A program made the position numbers and the translations under genes. Under the pieces are notes generated by a model. That model was not told where the DNA came from. It worked only from the letters and a program-made list of their open reading frames with translations, and searched no databases. This document shows positions 16,782-26,014 of a stretch of DNA of 49,537 nucleotides, piece by piece. Source of the stretch: Candidatus Melainabacteria bacterium (GTDB lineage: Bacteria; Cyanobacteriota; Vampirovibrionia; Obscuribacterales; Obscuribacteraceae); the NCBI GenBank assembly GCA_003151275.1, contig PLXC01000062.1, forward strand, positions 1 to 49,537, read 5' to 3'. Numbering within the stretch: the first letter of the stretch is position 1; each line of letters starts with the position of its first letter.

Positions 16782-17480
16782 ATGTTTCAAATAAGAGACG
16801 CAGTTCTGAAATTTCTCGGAGTCGATACCGCGAGTCCAGTGGCCACATCTTCCAGCGACAAAGAAGATATAGATGATGGTGAAAACATTCGCCTTAATAG
16901 TAAGTATCGCGAATGGTGGAATTATCTCATTCAGACAAGAGACCAGGTGGAACGCGACATTGATTCTGTGTGCGTAAATCTAAGCGGGGGAGGTCTCGCG
17001 CTGTCCATCACACTACTTCAGTTTACGAGCGTGCCAGTCAATAACTTACCCATACTTATTGGCGCATGGATTGCGCTCCTGTTTGCGCTGATTACTGGCG
17101 TGACAGCCATGTTTATGACGGTTGCAGGATGTGACGCCCTGGTAGAGATTGCGAACTACCAGGAAAACAAAAGAGTCAACATCGGACCGCACAAGGAGCC
17201 GTCCTTCCAACACGGTTGGTTATACAGCAATCTCACAATTCATATATTGAGCATCGCAAGTATCTTCTTGGTGGCGGTTGGAATATCGCTTATGAGCTAT
17301 TTTACCGTGACAAACGTATCGGAAAAAAATAACGAAGCGCGCCGTATAATAGCGGAGCAGCGCACAATAGAGGCAAGTGCCAAAGACAAGTTTGCCGCTA
17401 TAACAACCGAGATCGCAAATCTCAAGAAAGATCTAGAACGAGCGAAAACTAAAATCAAAGAACTGGAGAGAAAGAAGTGA
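16782..17480 (+). CDS. Membrane protein with C-terminal coiled coil
   Basis: This 232-residue protein starts at ATG 16782 behind GGAG with 6-base spacing (the frame extends to GTG 16770). Three hydrophobic segments are visible, around GLALSITLLQF, PILIGAWIALLFALITGVTAMFM and HILSIASIFLVAVGISLMSY. They are followed by a Lys/Glu-rich coiled coil (AKDKFAAITTEIANLKKDLE). The family is not recognised. The layout of membrane helices with a cytoplasmic helix is common in defence effectors and phage membrane proteins. Its stop overlaps the next small gene (GTGA). Confidence 0.65.
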   Translation: MFQIRDAVLKFLGVDTASPVATSSSDKEDIDDGENIRLNSKYREWWNYLIQTRDQVERDIDSVCVNLSGGGLALSITLLQFTSVPVNNLPILIGAWIALLFALITGVTAMFMTVAGCDALVEIANYQENKRVNIGPHKEPSFQHGWLYSNLTIHILSIASIFLVAVGISLMSYFTVTNVSEKNNEARRIIAEQRTIEASAKDKFAAITTEIANLKKDLERAKTKIKELERKK

Positions 17481-17611
17481 GCAACTCGGACAAGGAAAAC
17501 ACTAAAAATAAGCCACCACAACCGACTGATGAAAAATCTATAAAGCCACCGAAAAGGCCGGTAGAGATTCCACCAAAAGACAAGCCAACGGACCAAAAAA
17601 CCAATAAATAA
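17477..17611 (+). CDS. Small Pro/Lys-rich protein
   Basis: GTG 17477 overlaps the stop of the membrane-protein gene and has GGAGAG 6 bases upstream. It encodes 44 residues rich in Lys and Pro (NKPPQPTDEKSIKPPKRP), disordered in appearance. Overlap and ribosome site support real, coupled translation. The function is unknown; it may be a flexible partner of the membrane protein. Confidence 0.55.
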   Translation: MSNSDKENTKNKPPQPTDEKSIKPPKRPVEIPPKDKPTDQKTNK

Positions 17612-17654
17612 AGCGAGCCCTCGACCGCTTTCTGACCATCTGGTGATGAGGTGG

Positions 17655-17687
17655 TTGACATTGCGCATGCAAATATAGGTCTATACT
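17655..17687 (+). promoter_or_regulatory. Promoter-like element, copy 2
   Basis: TTGACA (17655-17660) and TATACT (17682-17687) are separated by 21 bp, with ATAGGTC directly before TATACT. The pattern matches 16679-16711. It lies 28 bp before the TTG start at 17715. Two copies before successive genes imply shared control, perhaps by one of the AlpA-like proteins. Confidence 0.5.
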
Positions 17688-17714
17688 TCAGGACCATCCC
17701 CTGACAGGTTCGAT

Positions 17715-18569
17715 TTGAACACAATTCATACATGCTCAAACTGTTCGCACGCAGTCTTGTTAGACGCTAAATTCTGCAATTCATGCGGTCACAACTTGAT
17801 TGAAGTGGTTGAAAGCGCATCACCGACAGGGGCAACTATCAATGAAGTAAAGACCTGTCCATTTTGCGCAGAGGAAATTAACGCCAAAGCCATAAAGTGC
17901 AAGCATTGTGGTTCTAGTCTTTCAATGGACGCTTCAACTTCTCCAGCTGCTCCTGTTAAAAAGAAGCGTGGATGCCTGATGAATGGACTTATAACTAGTG
18001 GTGTGATTCTCGCTTGTTTGTTTGTGCTAGGAGTCATTGGCAGCATGACGGGTACCAAATCCGACGATTCTAAGCAAGCCGATTCAAAAAATGCTAATTC
18101 GGCACCTGATATTGGCGCTACTCCAAAGTATCTGAATGAACCATTTACGCTCGATGACATCGAATATACAGTGATAAAAATGGACATGGCGAATCACATC
18201 GGCGATTCTGCAATGCTTGGTGATAAGGCACTTAAGGGCTCATTCTTTGTGATCGTTACCTACACTGTTGAGAACAAAAAGAATGAAACTGCTACCATCA
18301 TTACTGACAACATCAAATTGATTACACGCGATGGAAAAACGTTTTCGCCTGATAGCAAGGCCGACATGGCGCTACTCTATGCCTCTCAGGATAAAGACAT
18401 GATTCTAAGTCAACTTCAGCCAGGTATTAAACAAACAGCTAAAACTGCATTCGCCGCACCGGAAGCGTCTCTCAAGCAGGGTTTTGCTATCGAATTTCCA
18501 TCGTCAAATTTGTTTTCTTCGGACAAACAAGCGGTCTTCCCTTTCCCTAGAGAAAAACATAAAAAATAA
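17715..18569 (+). CDS. Zinc-ribbon membrane-anchored DUF4352-like protein
   Basis: This 284-residue protein has two N-terminal zinc ribbons (CSNC...CNSC and CPFC...CKHC, residues 7-66), one membrane helix (about 89-111) and an outer domain (about 135-270). The outer domain contains ALKGSFFVIVTYTVENKKNETATI and later RDGKTFSPDSKA, the pattern of DUF4352/telokin-like domains. It would face the outside with its zinc ribbons in the cytoplasm. It starts at TTG 17715 behind a promoter-like element; no strong Shine-Dalgarno site is seen. Such proteins are widespread and of unclear function. Confidence 0.75.
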   Translation: MNTIHTCSNCSHAVLLDAKFCNSCGHNLIEVVESASPTGATINEVKTCPFCAEEINAKAIKCKHCGSSLSMDASTSPAAPVKKKRGCLMNGLITSGVILACLFVLGVIGSMTGTKSDDSKQADSKNANSAPDIGATPKYLNEPFTLDDIEYTVIKMDMANHIGDSAMLGDKALKGSFFVIVTYTVENKKNETATIITDNIKLITRDGKTFSPDSKADMALLYASQDKDMILSQLQPGIKQTAKTAFAAPEASLKQGFAIEFPSSNLFSSDKQAVFPFPREKHKK

Positions 18570-18723
18570 TCGAATGTGGGTCGGCGCCATTGGTGATGAC
18601 AAAATTTCCTTTGGGCGCGTCAGACAGCTCTATTCCACAGGGCAGGCATTTGAGATTAGGCGTGCCCTATGAGTGTGTCAGCAGAACACTCGTGAAGCCA
18701 GCGAAGCGCCAGTAGAATTAGAA

Positions 18724-18745
18724 CGCGCACTACATTTGGTGCGCG
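18724..18745. terminator. Hairpin between converging genes
   Basis: CGCGCAC (18724-18730) pairs with GTGCGCG (18739-18745) around an 8-base loop. It lies between the genes ending at 18569 (plus) and 18771 (minus), a usual place for a shared terminator. There is no T-run, so termination is inferred from position. Confidence 0.4.
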
Positions 18746-18770
18746 ACCTATCCGACGTGTGACCATATCG

Positions 18771-20456
18771 TCATTTGGGCAAACTATCCACCGCTTGTTG
18801 CAAATCTTGCTCAGCGGCGGCTTTGTTTCCAAGCAACTCACAAGCTTTGGCTCGAAAGACCAAGAGATCTAGTTTAGGTTCGTGCTGACTGCCATCCGAT
18901 GCACCGATGCTTTCATTTTTTCTCAAGGCAAGATCAAAATACTGTATCGCTGTGGAGGCATCCTTTTTCGCCAGATAAACGTAACCCATGCCATCGACTT
19001 CCGCGATATAAGTTGGTTGTTGTAGTGAACATTGCGAGAATAAAAGAAGTGCGCCATGGTAGTCATTTAGCTCAAGCCGGGCTTTCCCCTTGCGAAGCAA
19101 CAACCTAGCATTGGTTGTGCCAGGGTATGAATCGAATAAAAACATCGCGTCAGTCTTTCGGTCTTCCAGGAAGATTTCTTTCTTATCGCCACCCAAACGT
19201 GTCAATGCGATGGCGAGAGCTTTCTGTGCTGCGAACAAATTTGGATCTAAAGCCAAAGCTTTCCTGTAATACGAAACTGCCTTTGCGTATTTTTCTATCT
19301 CATCGTAACAATTTCCACGCACTACGTTGGACTGCGCCGAATTTGGGGCAACCCCCGACTTAATGACTGCATATTCCAACGCAGATATCCGCCTACCATC
19401 TGGCAGGGACACGATTTGGCTCGCTGGATCTGGGTAAATTGGCTTGGCTACTATCGGAATTTTCGGATTGGATATCGCAATTCGCTCGGCGGTTGAGAGT
19501 TCGTGATAACGACCATTGACCAGCGTCTTGAATTTTAAGAAGGACGTGAACGAATGACTGCGTTCATTCTCAGGTAATCCTTCGAAAGGAATCCGAACCG
19601 CTATTACAGCAGTGAAATCTGGTGGTGGTAAAGCTCTGTCAAAATGCCGCTCCTGTGCTACAGCTAGTACTACTTTGTCGAACTGAGTCAATCCAGAACT
19701 TTTAAGCAAGCTCGCCCTTGTTACATCGCCCAGTGAATTGACTGTTACTGAAATATCGCTTTCAAGAGTGCCTATGCCGTTCAGCATAGGAGCGCTTTTC
19801 TGCACCATATCTGTAATCTCTTGAGTGATTAGTATTCTGTACGCGTCGCGCATTTCTGAAGTATTATCCAGCGGAGTGCTAGAGCCTACTTGGGGCATCT
19901 CTGGGATGATTGGGGGATATGGTGCCATCGGATACAAAGCTGATTGAGCAGATGGATATTGGTAAGTATTCTGCGTAGCCCAATCTTGACTCGGATTATT
20001 GAGTCGCAACGGGGCAGCGCCTCGCTGAGCAACTGAAAAAGCCGGGGCAACTGGAATGTTTTGCTCCTCTCCATTAAATGTTGCCGTCACGTTCAACAGT
20101 TCTCCGGTTGTTCTAGGCGGAACGGGAAACGGCGCCTCACTTTTGACCGCATCTAGAACTGAATCATCCAGAGAAGAAACACCTGAAGTTTTTACAATTT
20201 CCAAGGCGAGTGGCTGACCGGTGGGTGAGATGAGAAAGTGTGCGACTATCTCCCTTGCGCCACTCACCCAGGCTGGGCGCCAGCGGGCTTGCAATCGTAG
20301 TCGCAAGTTGATCATATAAGGTCTAAGCTCTTTGTCTTGTGCCCGATCTGGGTTCTTTAAATCCAGTGCTATGGGCGCATGAGCTAGCGCCACTGGGCAG
20401 AGCGGGAAGTAGCAAAGTATGACTAAAAGTTTCAGTAATCGGTTCAATGAACCCAT
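18771..20456 (-). CDS. Secreted TonB_C-domain and TPR protein
   Basis: I place the start at 20456, because the next residues (MGSLNRLLKLLVILCYFPLC, then PVALAHA) form a signal peptide; the frame extends to 20612. Two TonB C-terminal-like domains follow: one with ISPTGQPLALEIVKTSGVSSLDDSV and AVKSEAPFPVPP, a second with VTVNSLGDVTRASLLKSSG and QFDKVVL. Two or more TPR units come after (YAKAVSYYRKALALDP, STAIQYFDLALRKN). It would act in the periplasm or at the cell surface as an adaptor. It looks like a host-type envelope gene rather than mobile cargo. Confidence 0.8.
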   Translation of the reverse strand: MGSLNRLLKLLVILCYFPLCPVALAHAPIALDLKNPDRAQDKELRPYMINLRLRLQARWRPAWVSGAREIVAHFLISPTGQPLALEIVKTSGVSSLDDSVLDAVKSEAPFPVPPRTTGELLNVTATFNGEEQNIPVAPAFSVAQRGAAPLRLNNPSQDWATQNTYQYPSAQSALYPMAPYPPIIPEMPQVGSSTPLDNTSEMRDAYRILITQEITDMVQKSAPMLNGIGTLESDISVTVNSLGDVTRASLLKSSGLTQFDKVVLAVAQERHFDRALPPPDFTAVIAVRIPFEGLPENERSHSFTSFLKFKTLVNGRYHELSTAERIAISNPKIPIVAKPIYPDPASQIVSLPDGRRISALEYAVIKSGVAPNSAQSNVVRGNCYDEIEKYAKAVSYYRKALALDPNLFAAQKALAIALTRLGGDKKEIFLEDRKTDAMFLFDSYPGTTNARLLLRKGKARLELNDYHGALLLFSQCSLQQPTYIAEVDGMGYVYLAKKDASTAIQYFDLALRKNESIGASDGSQHEPKLDLLVFRAKACELLGNKAAAEQDLQQAVDSLPK

Positions 20457-20683
20457 CCATCTGCACATGCAGAGTATCAGCGTTAGTTGGATAATGTTCC
20501 CCAAATTAGGTATACCCCGCGTGCTGTTTGTAGCTGCGACTTCACTCGGAGGGCAACTTGAGTTCGATTGATTTGGGTGTGGCGTATAACCCGGATTGAT
20601 TAGTCTTCGCAAAGCTTGTTTGCGGGCCGCAGGTTGAGTTCGCGTGCCACTACTGCCGGTGTCGAGACCCCTGGCTGTTTAAA

Positions 20684-21388
20684 TTATCGTCGCAGAAGCT
20701 TATCAATCAGAGACTTATTAGCTCGGTTTTTGGTGTCAGCGAACACTGCACGCGGCGGATATTCACCGGGTTCGGGAGGTTTGTCTTTGAGCTTGGCTTT
20801 AACTTCCGTCCATTCATCTTCGTCGTAGCAGAGATGCTCGGGGGCGCCAAACCGACAAAAGCAGTAAGCTAATTTCTCCTGCAACATCGTTAATGCGTCG
20901 GGTGAAAGAGACAATTTCCGCAAACGGCTCAATACGGGTAGATCGGTCGCTTTGTAGGTCTGAACGTCTGACAAGTAAGCCACACTTTTCGTCAAACCTG
21001 CTGCGTCGTGTGCGGGCAAGTAGAAATGCTTGGGCGATTTGCCAGCACTACTAAATCTGTCACCAATTGCCTTAGCCCTGTCTTTTGCAGATGTCTTTAT
21101 GAGATCCGCGTGTAGATTTTGAGCCTCTTCGACCCGGGCTACGATAACGCTGTTGGCTCTATCTAAGTCGCAAGATTGAGTGACAACTATTCCCCAATGG
21201 CGAGTTGCAGCGGCGAGAATACTTGCTGCTACGGTGTGATCTTTTGAAAAATCTGCGGCAACGAAAAGCTCACTTGTTTCATCATAGAGATTCACCTTTT
21301 CGATCTCGAAGCGGGTGAAGTACACGGGATACAGCAAATCTCCTTGCGACAAAGGATAAGGTGCAAACTCCGAACTGTAAAAGTTCAA
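20684..21388 (-). CDS. Third gene of TIGR04255-type operon
   Basis: This 234-residue protein contains an N-terminal SQGDLLYPVYFT phrase and a central HWGIVVTQSCDLDRA phrase. I associate these with small proteins often found beside TIGR04255-family genes; this is recall, not a search. It starts at TTG 21388, 12 bp after the preceding stop, with AGGCGGG upstream. It has no membrane helix. Co-expression with the two upstream genes suggests a three-part complex of unknown role, possibly anti-phage. Confidence 0.6.
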   Translation of the reverse strand: MNFYSSEFAPYPLSQGDLLYPVYFTRFEIEKVNLYDETSELFVAADFSKDHTVAASILAAATRHWGIVVTQSCDLDRANSVIVARVEEAQNLHADLIKTSAKDRAKAIGDRFSSAGKSPKHFYLPAHDAAGLTKSVAYLSDVQTYKATDLPVLSRLRKLSLSPDALTMLQEKLAYCFCRFGAPEHLCYDEDEWTEVKAKLKDKPPEPGEYPPRAVFADTKNRANKSLIDKLLRR

Positions 21389-21400
21389 AATTTCCCGCCT

Positions 21401-21799
21401 TTATGTCGAGTAAACAGGCTTGTTTCTCGGCTTACTGCCCGCCACACTGGTTGGACCACTGAGTTGAGCGATGCTTTCATCTTCAAAGGAGGTTTCGCTA
21501 AATAGATTGTCTGTTGAAAGCCGGAACAAGCGAGCATAGTCGAAAGGGAAAGGTGGCTTTTTTGATCCGCGCCGAGTCGTCACCACTCCTGTCGCAAGCG
21601 ATCTCATAATGTCATTAAACGCTGATTGAAGCGGGGTGAAGTGGCTTGTTTCTGTTCTAAAGAGTGGCTCGAATTCATAATTCGCGTCAAACTTTACATT
21701 GGTGATGCTAAGGAAATTTGCCTGTGTGTTAGTTTTTTCAACAGGTTTTACTTTCCTCTGGGCTAAAGATTGTGGGAAACGCGACAAGCATGCTGTCAT
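21401..21799 (-). CDS. Second gene of TIGR04255-type operon, unknown
   Basis: The best start is ATG 21799, which overlaps the upstream stop (ATGA) and has GGAGG 8 bases before it. This gives 132 residues. The protein is polar and Ser/Thr-rich with a disordered C-terminus (SGPTSVAGSKPRNKPVYST), and I recognise no family. Tight coupling to the TIGR04255 gene means the two products are needed together. Confidence 0.6.
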   Translation of the reverse strand: MTACLSRFPQSLAQRKVKPVEKTNTQANFLSITNVKFDANYEFEPLFRTETSHFTPLQSAFNDIMRSLATGVVTTRRGSKKPPFPFDYARLFRLSTDNLFSETSFEDESIAQLSGPTSVAGSKPRNKPVYST

Positions 21800-22653
21800 T
21801 TTACTTTCCTCCAAATCAATTCTTCCATCTTGTTAGATACTATGTCACTAAATCCTCTTACAATCCACTCCCTCGCCACCCCAAACCATTCGGGCGCATT
21901 GGCGATGTCTGTGTCAGGGCTTATACCCCGAGCGGTTAAAGTTAATTGTAACAGTGGCTTGCCGTCGCTTTGCCGTATGCCAGAAACGAGAGCGATGTGC
22001 AGCCTTCCGAGGTTATTTTCAATCGGAAAACTCATGGATAGATTCACAAATTCGGGTTCGGGCAAGAAATCTCTTTTGCGTCGCCACGACAGATCTGGCA
22101 GTATGTTGCCTACCTCTCCAAACGAATTCCATCCCTCTCCCATCATGATGTGATTGACATAGGTTAGCTCGTACTGGAGCGGCTCAATCTCTCCCAGCCC
22201 AGCTTCTGTAATGAACGCCTGAAACTTTTTCAAATGATCCTGGAAGTGGTTCAACACTTGCCCATATCGCGGGTATGCGCTTTCATTGCTAATCTTTTTC
22301 CAGTTTGTTAAGAGGCGATCTTTTTGAACCTGCACAACGAGCGATTGATCTTCGCTTACAAACCAGACTCGGGGCATCGGCGGCGAGTCGTGCATCTCTA
22401 ATTTTGGAGGTTGTTGAACAAGTGGCTTCTCAAGCTCAACTTGAGGAATCAACTGCCCTTTCTCTTCAAAGAACGGGTAGTCAGGCTGTAATTCCTGCCA
22501 CCACAGTCCAAGATGCGGTGTGCCAAACGCAGTGAGTGGTTTGAAGAGAATGCCGCAGACAACCTCCACAACAGGCGGCTGTTCGTAGGCGGGCAAAGGT
22601 CCCTTAGATGTAGTTTTTTCTGCCAAACGGGATGTCAACACGCGTACCAACAC
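21796..22653 (-). CDS. TIGR04255 family protein
   Basis: This 285-residue protein fits the TIGR04255 family: an N-terminal PPVVEVVCGILFKPL phrase (27-41), a middle FFEEKGQLIPQ region and a later LQYELTYVNHI and LSMSFPIENNLGRLHI core. The family is sporadic across bacteria, near mobile genes, and its biochemical role is unknown. It leads a three-gene operon. The start is uncertain: TTG 22653 or GTG three codons later, both before the conserved region. A possible 68-codon frame upstream (22604-22810) overlaps it and was not accepted. Confidence 0.7.
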   Translation of the reverse strand: MLVRVLTSRLAEKTTSKGPLPAYEQPPVVEVVCGILFKPLTAFGTPHLGLWWQELQPDYPFFEEKGQLIPQVELEKPLVQQPPKLEMHDSPPMPRVWFVSEDQSLVVQVQKDRLLTNWKKISNESAYPRYGQVLNHFQDHLKKFQAFITEAGLGEIEPLQYELTYVNHIMMGEGWNSFGEVGNILPDLSWRRKRDFLPEPEFVNLSMSFPIENNLGRLHIALVSGIRQSDGKPLLQLTLTARGISPDTDIANAPEWFGVAREWIVRGFSDIVSNKMEELIWRKVK

Positions 22654-22836
22654 TAGTATTTATACAGTATGCCACGGTGGTTGTAGTCGTAACCAGGCCC
22701 ATAAAGTTTCCCGAAACACTGAGCAATCCAGCAATAACCGAGATTATTTTGCACTCATTTTCGACGTTAGCGTAATTCGCTTTTGGTAGTTCAAGATGTC
22801 TACTTCCCATTACCTGGCCACATCTACAGAGATTGA

Positions 22837-23145
22837 CTAGTCGTTGGACAGAAGCCAGCGCTGTAGCACTTTTCTCGCCAGCATGATGTCATCCAGGAAG
22901 AAGCGAACCGCGTATCGTTTCGTGCCATCTGGCAGTAAACGCTCTCTGATAATGTTTATTTGAGCTGCGTTGATCGCAGCCTTAGCCAAGGCAGGTCCCA
23001 CTGCTCTTCGGTCAACGCCGAGCAATCTAGCTGCCTCTGCGGTGGTTATAATTTTGCGGCCGAGGTATGTTTTGCAGTCGTCACTAAGATAATCCCGACT
23101 TCTGTCCGTGTCGCTGTGTTTCTTTCTACTTGTGCTGGTTTTCAT
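22837..23145 (-). CDS. Small HTH DNA-binding protein
   Basis: This 102-residue protein has a MerR/excisionase-like helix-turn-helix (IITTAEAARLLGVDRRAVGP) followed by a wing region and FFLDDIMLARKVLQRW. A Lys/Ser/Arg-rich tail precedes it. Its ATG overlaps the stop of the upstream HTH gene (ATGA, 23142-23145), so the two are coupled. It is likely a regulator or directionality factor of a mobile element. Confidence 0.7.
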   Translation of the reverse strand: MKTSTSRKKHSDTDRSRDYLSDDCKTYLGRKIITTAEAARLLGVDRRAVGPALAKAAINAAQINIIRERLLPDGTKRYAVRFFLDDIMLARKVLQRWLLSND

Positions 23146-23438
23146 TTGATTGGTGGTGCCTTAGCGTAGATGTGACAATTGGGGCTCAGTACCGAGCCTA
23201 ACTGTCTGAAAAGTAAAACGTCTGCCTCGCGATATCTAATCAACCGCTGCTTCTTGGTGCCTATCTCAAGACGATAAATGCTCAGGTCGCCGCTTTCCCA
23301 GAGTGCATTGACTGTTAGGGGATCAAGACCAAGCAAGCGCCCCGCTTCCGTTGCGGTTATCATCCTTTCTTCACTGGGCCATAAGTCTGTTTTTCGTTGT
23401 TGTAGAAATTCTGTTTGTCTTTTGGTTCTTGGAGCCAT
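23142..23438 (-). CDS. Small HTH DNA-binding protein, partner
   Basis: This 98-residue protein has the same layout as its neighbour: MITATEAGRLLGLDPLTVNA, a wing (KQRLIRYREADVLLFRQL) and a short tail. The two likely arose by duplication and may form a heterodimer. ATG 23438 follows a TAATGAGCCTT direct repeat that could be its own operator. Confidence 0.7.
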   Translation of the reverse strand: MAPRTKRQTEFLQQRKTDLWPSEERMITATEAGRLLGLDPLTVNALWESGDLSIYRLEIGTKKQRLIRYREADVLLFRQLGSVLSPNCHIYAKAPPIK

Positions 23439-23441
23439 GTG

Positions 23442-23470
23442 TAATGAGCCTTATGTGCCTAATGAGCCTT
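23442..23470 (-). promoter_or_regulatory. 11-bp direct repeat, likely operator of HTH pair
   Basis: TAATGAGCCTT occurs at 23442-23452 and 23460-23470, 18 bp apart from start to start, directly upstream of the minus-strand start at 23438. Placed there, it could bind one of the HTH proteins and give self-control. Confidence 0.5.
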
Positions 23471-23982
23471 TTCCTTATTCTATATTTGGAGGCTTAATGA
23501 TGAAATGGTGGCACCATCCGTAGTGAAATTTAGCCGGAATTTGATGCGAAAACACTAGATGTGGTTGTGTTTCAGTTTTGGCTGAGGGCTTTCCGATTAA
23601 TGTTCAGTTGGATTGCAGTTGGTTGGTAGGGGTGGTGGCATATACGGTGTGAACGCTTCATAAACATGCCGTAAATTTTCACAGTCGGGCAGACACGGTT
23701 CGACCGGTGATACGCGCGGTGCACTTGATAGCCATCCGCTCAAGAAGCGCCCCGGTACGGACTCTTAGCCTCATAAGCTCTTCTCTGGCTGGATAGTTCT
23801 TCCCTCGTAAAAACGAGTGGGTCGCGAAAAGGCGCATTGCAGCAATTTGCTTCCCGAATAATCATTTGTAATTCGTGTTAATAGATCTGCGTCACCGCAT
23901 CCGGTGGCTGCCGCCCTGGCGCCTCATGCACTTGAGGTGTAAATTAAGAACGGAGACTAGACACTTTGCAGGACTTTACAGA
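23471..23982. other. Gap before tape-measure remnant; possible mini-ORF
   Basis: No full gene is supported. On the plus strand, GGAGG precedes ATG ATG AAA TGG TGG CAC CAT CCG TAG at 23497-23523 (peptide MMKWWHHP), a leader-like micro-ORF. The rest is low in coding signal. It probably held the 5' neighbours of a lost prophage tail region. Confidence 0.3.
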
Positions 23983-25912
23983 ATGGACGCGACTTATCAG
24001 GTTGGCATACAAATATTCATTCAAGGCAACGCGGAAGCGCAGCTCTCGGCCATGGGCCGCCAATTCACGCAGGCGAATGCCGGTATCGTTAAGCTGCAAA
24101 CTCATTTAAACAGTCTTCATTCTAACCTCAGCAAAATCGGCGCTATGGGCTCGGTGGGCGCGAATATGTTCCGCGAATCCAAAGAAGCCATGGAGGCGAT
24201 GCTCAAACCGGGTGAAGAAGTAACGCAACAGATCTCAAAGATGAATCAAGCCGGTTTATCTCATGTCGAGATTATGAAAAACGTCGCTGAAGCCTATAAG
24301 ACTGTAGCCCGCGTGTCATCAGTGACACCTCAAGCCGTTCTGCAAACGATGGGCGAAACTCGCAACATCCTTCAGACACCAGGCAAGGACGGAAGGCCGG
24401 ATCTCAAGAAAGGCAACGGCGGTGGGCTTGGAGCAGAAGAAGCAGATCGTCAAGGTGGCAATGCAGTAAGGTTATCGGAATTGCGTGGTCAAACTACTTT
24501 GAAGCAAATCGAGCATAACGTTCAGGAATCAGCGCGCACATATGCGGCCAGTCAAGGGCAAATCGATCCGGGCAAATTGATGCAGGCGCTCAAGTTTGCA
24601 GGACCCTTGAAGCAAACCATGAATGACACCGCCCTTTTTGGCACCATGTCCGAATTCATTTTGGAGAACCAAACCGGCAGAGGCGGCGGTGCTTCAAGAG
24701 CCGGGGTCATGATGCAGTCCGTGGGCCGCTCTCTCGTACAGGGTCATATGACGAAGGCACTCGCTGCGAACCTTGATTCTTATGGACTGCTGAATCAGGT
24801 ACCACCTGACTATGCAGGCACTCAAACAATCGCCAGTGTTGTCGGCGGAGATTTGCTCAAGAGTAATCCCGATAAGTGGATGCACGAGGTTTTCTTGCCA
24901 AAACTCTTGGCCGCTCATCCGAATTTAAAAGGCGATCGAGTCGGTCAGTCAGGCGCAATTATGAGCTTTATGACTGGTTCAGGAATGTTTACAAGTGCGA
25001 TGCAGGATCTAAACAACAAGCACGGTGCAACTGAATCTATGGTGGCACGCCGTCAGCAAGTTGGCAGCTTTGATGACCTTTTGCAGCGCACCGAAGCAAG
25101 CAACCCCAAGTTAGCTCAAGTGGCGGTTGAAGCATCTTGGAATACATTCATGGGTGTGCTCGGTCAAGCCATGGTGCCCATTTTAATACCAGCGCTAACT
25201 GAAGTCACCAAGGTGCTGAAAGTGATGACAGCATGGGCGTTAGATAATCCGGCGATGGTCAAAAATATTGTTCTGATGGTTGCTGGTCTTGGCGCTTTAG
25301 GTGCAGTAATGGCAGTCGTAGCGGCTCCATTCGCTGCGGTTGGCTCGATAGTCACCGCTGTTCTCGGAGTCGTTGCAATCTTCGGACTTGTGGACGCGTT
25401 TCTTCCAGAAATAGGATTAGCGCTGGCGGCGTTAGCGATTGTGAATGTGGCGGCTGTGTTTGCCTTCAGTCACTGGACTGAAATCATGAAAACGGTTCAG
25501 CCGATTATGAATAGCGTGAGCAAGGCGTTCACGAGTTTCTTTCAGTTCATTTTCGACATGGCAAATAGGATTCCAGGCGTTCATATTGCTATGCCTGATT
25601 TTAGCAAGCCCGCAGCGCCACCGGCTCACGTAGCCCAGACGGCTTGAATGCTTTTCTAAACCAGGGCTTGGCTGATGCACGCTCAGCAAAAGAATGGTGG
25701 GGCAAATCGATCCCAGCTAATGCCATCGTACAGCGATAAATAACAACACGAGCCTCAAGCCCACGATCCATATACATGCGCAGCCTGGCGACGATCATAA
25801 GAAGATCGCTGATGTTGTGGTGCATCACTTGAACAAAGCATTGAAAGACGCTCTAGCCTCTTCTACTGGACATGGTGGCATAGCTGAGTCTAGCGCCTTC
25901 TACAATAACTAA
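23983..25912 (+). pseudogene. Phage tail tape-measure protein, 3' end frameshifted
   Basis: From ATG 23983 (MDATYQVGIQIFIQGNAEAQ) the frame gives 554 residues up to TGA 25647. They have coiled-coil N-terminal parts and long hydrophobic helices (MVAGLGALGAVMAVVAAPFA, and near 500-520), typical of tape-measure proteins. After the stop, coding continues in two other frames: PDGLNAFLNQGLADARSAKE from 25635 to TAA 25738-25740, then INNNTSLKPTIHIHAQPG and KKIADVVVHHLNKAL up to TAA 25910-25912. Two frameshifts near 25640 and 25735 would restore a normal tape-measure C-terminus. No other tail or capsid genes remain, so this is a prophage relic. Confidence 0.75.
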
Positions 25913-26014
25913 CTGTCTGTTTCAACAAACTAGATAATTGTAAGCCTGTCCAGATATTGCCCAATTCGCAAGCTTGTTGCCATTTAAATAGATGCGGCGG
26001 ACGCTAGAATGATT

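Noticed and set aside
22604..22810. 68-codon minus frame overlapping the TIGR04255 start
   Set aside because: It overlaps the conserved gene in another frame and has no clear ribosome site; the upstream part may hold the promoter.
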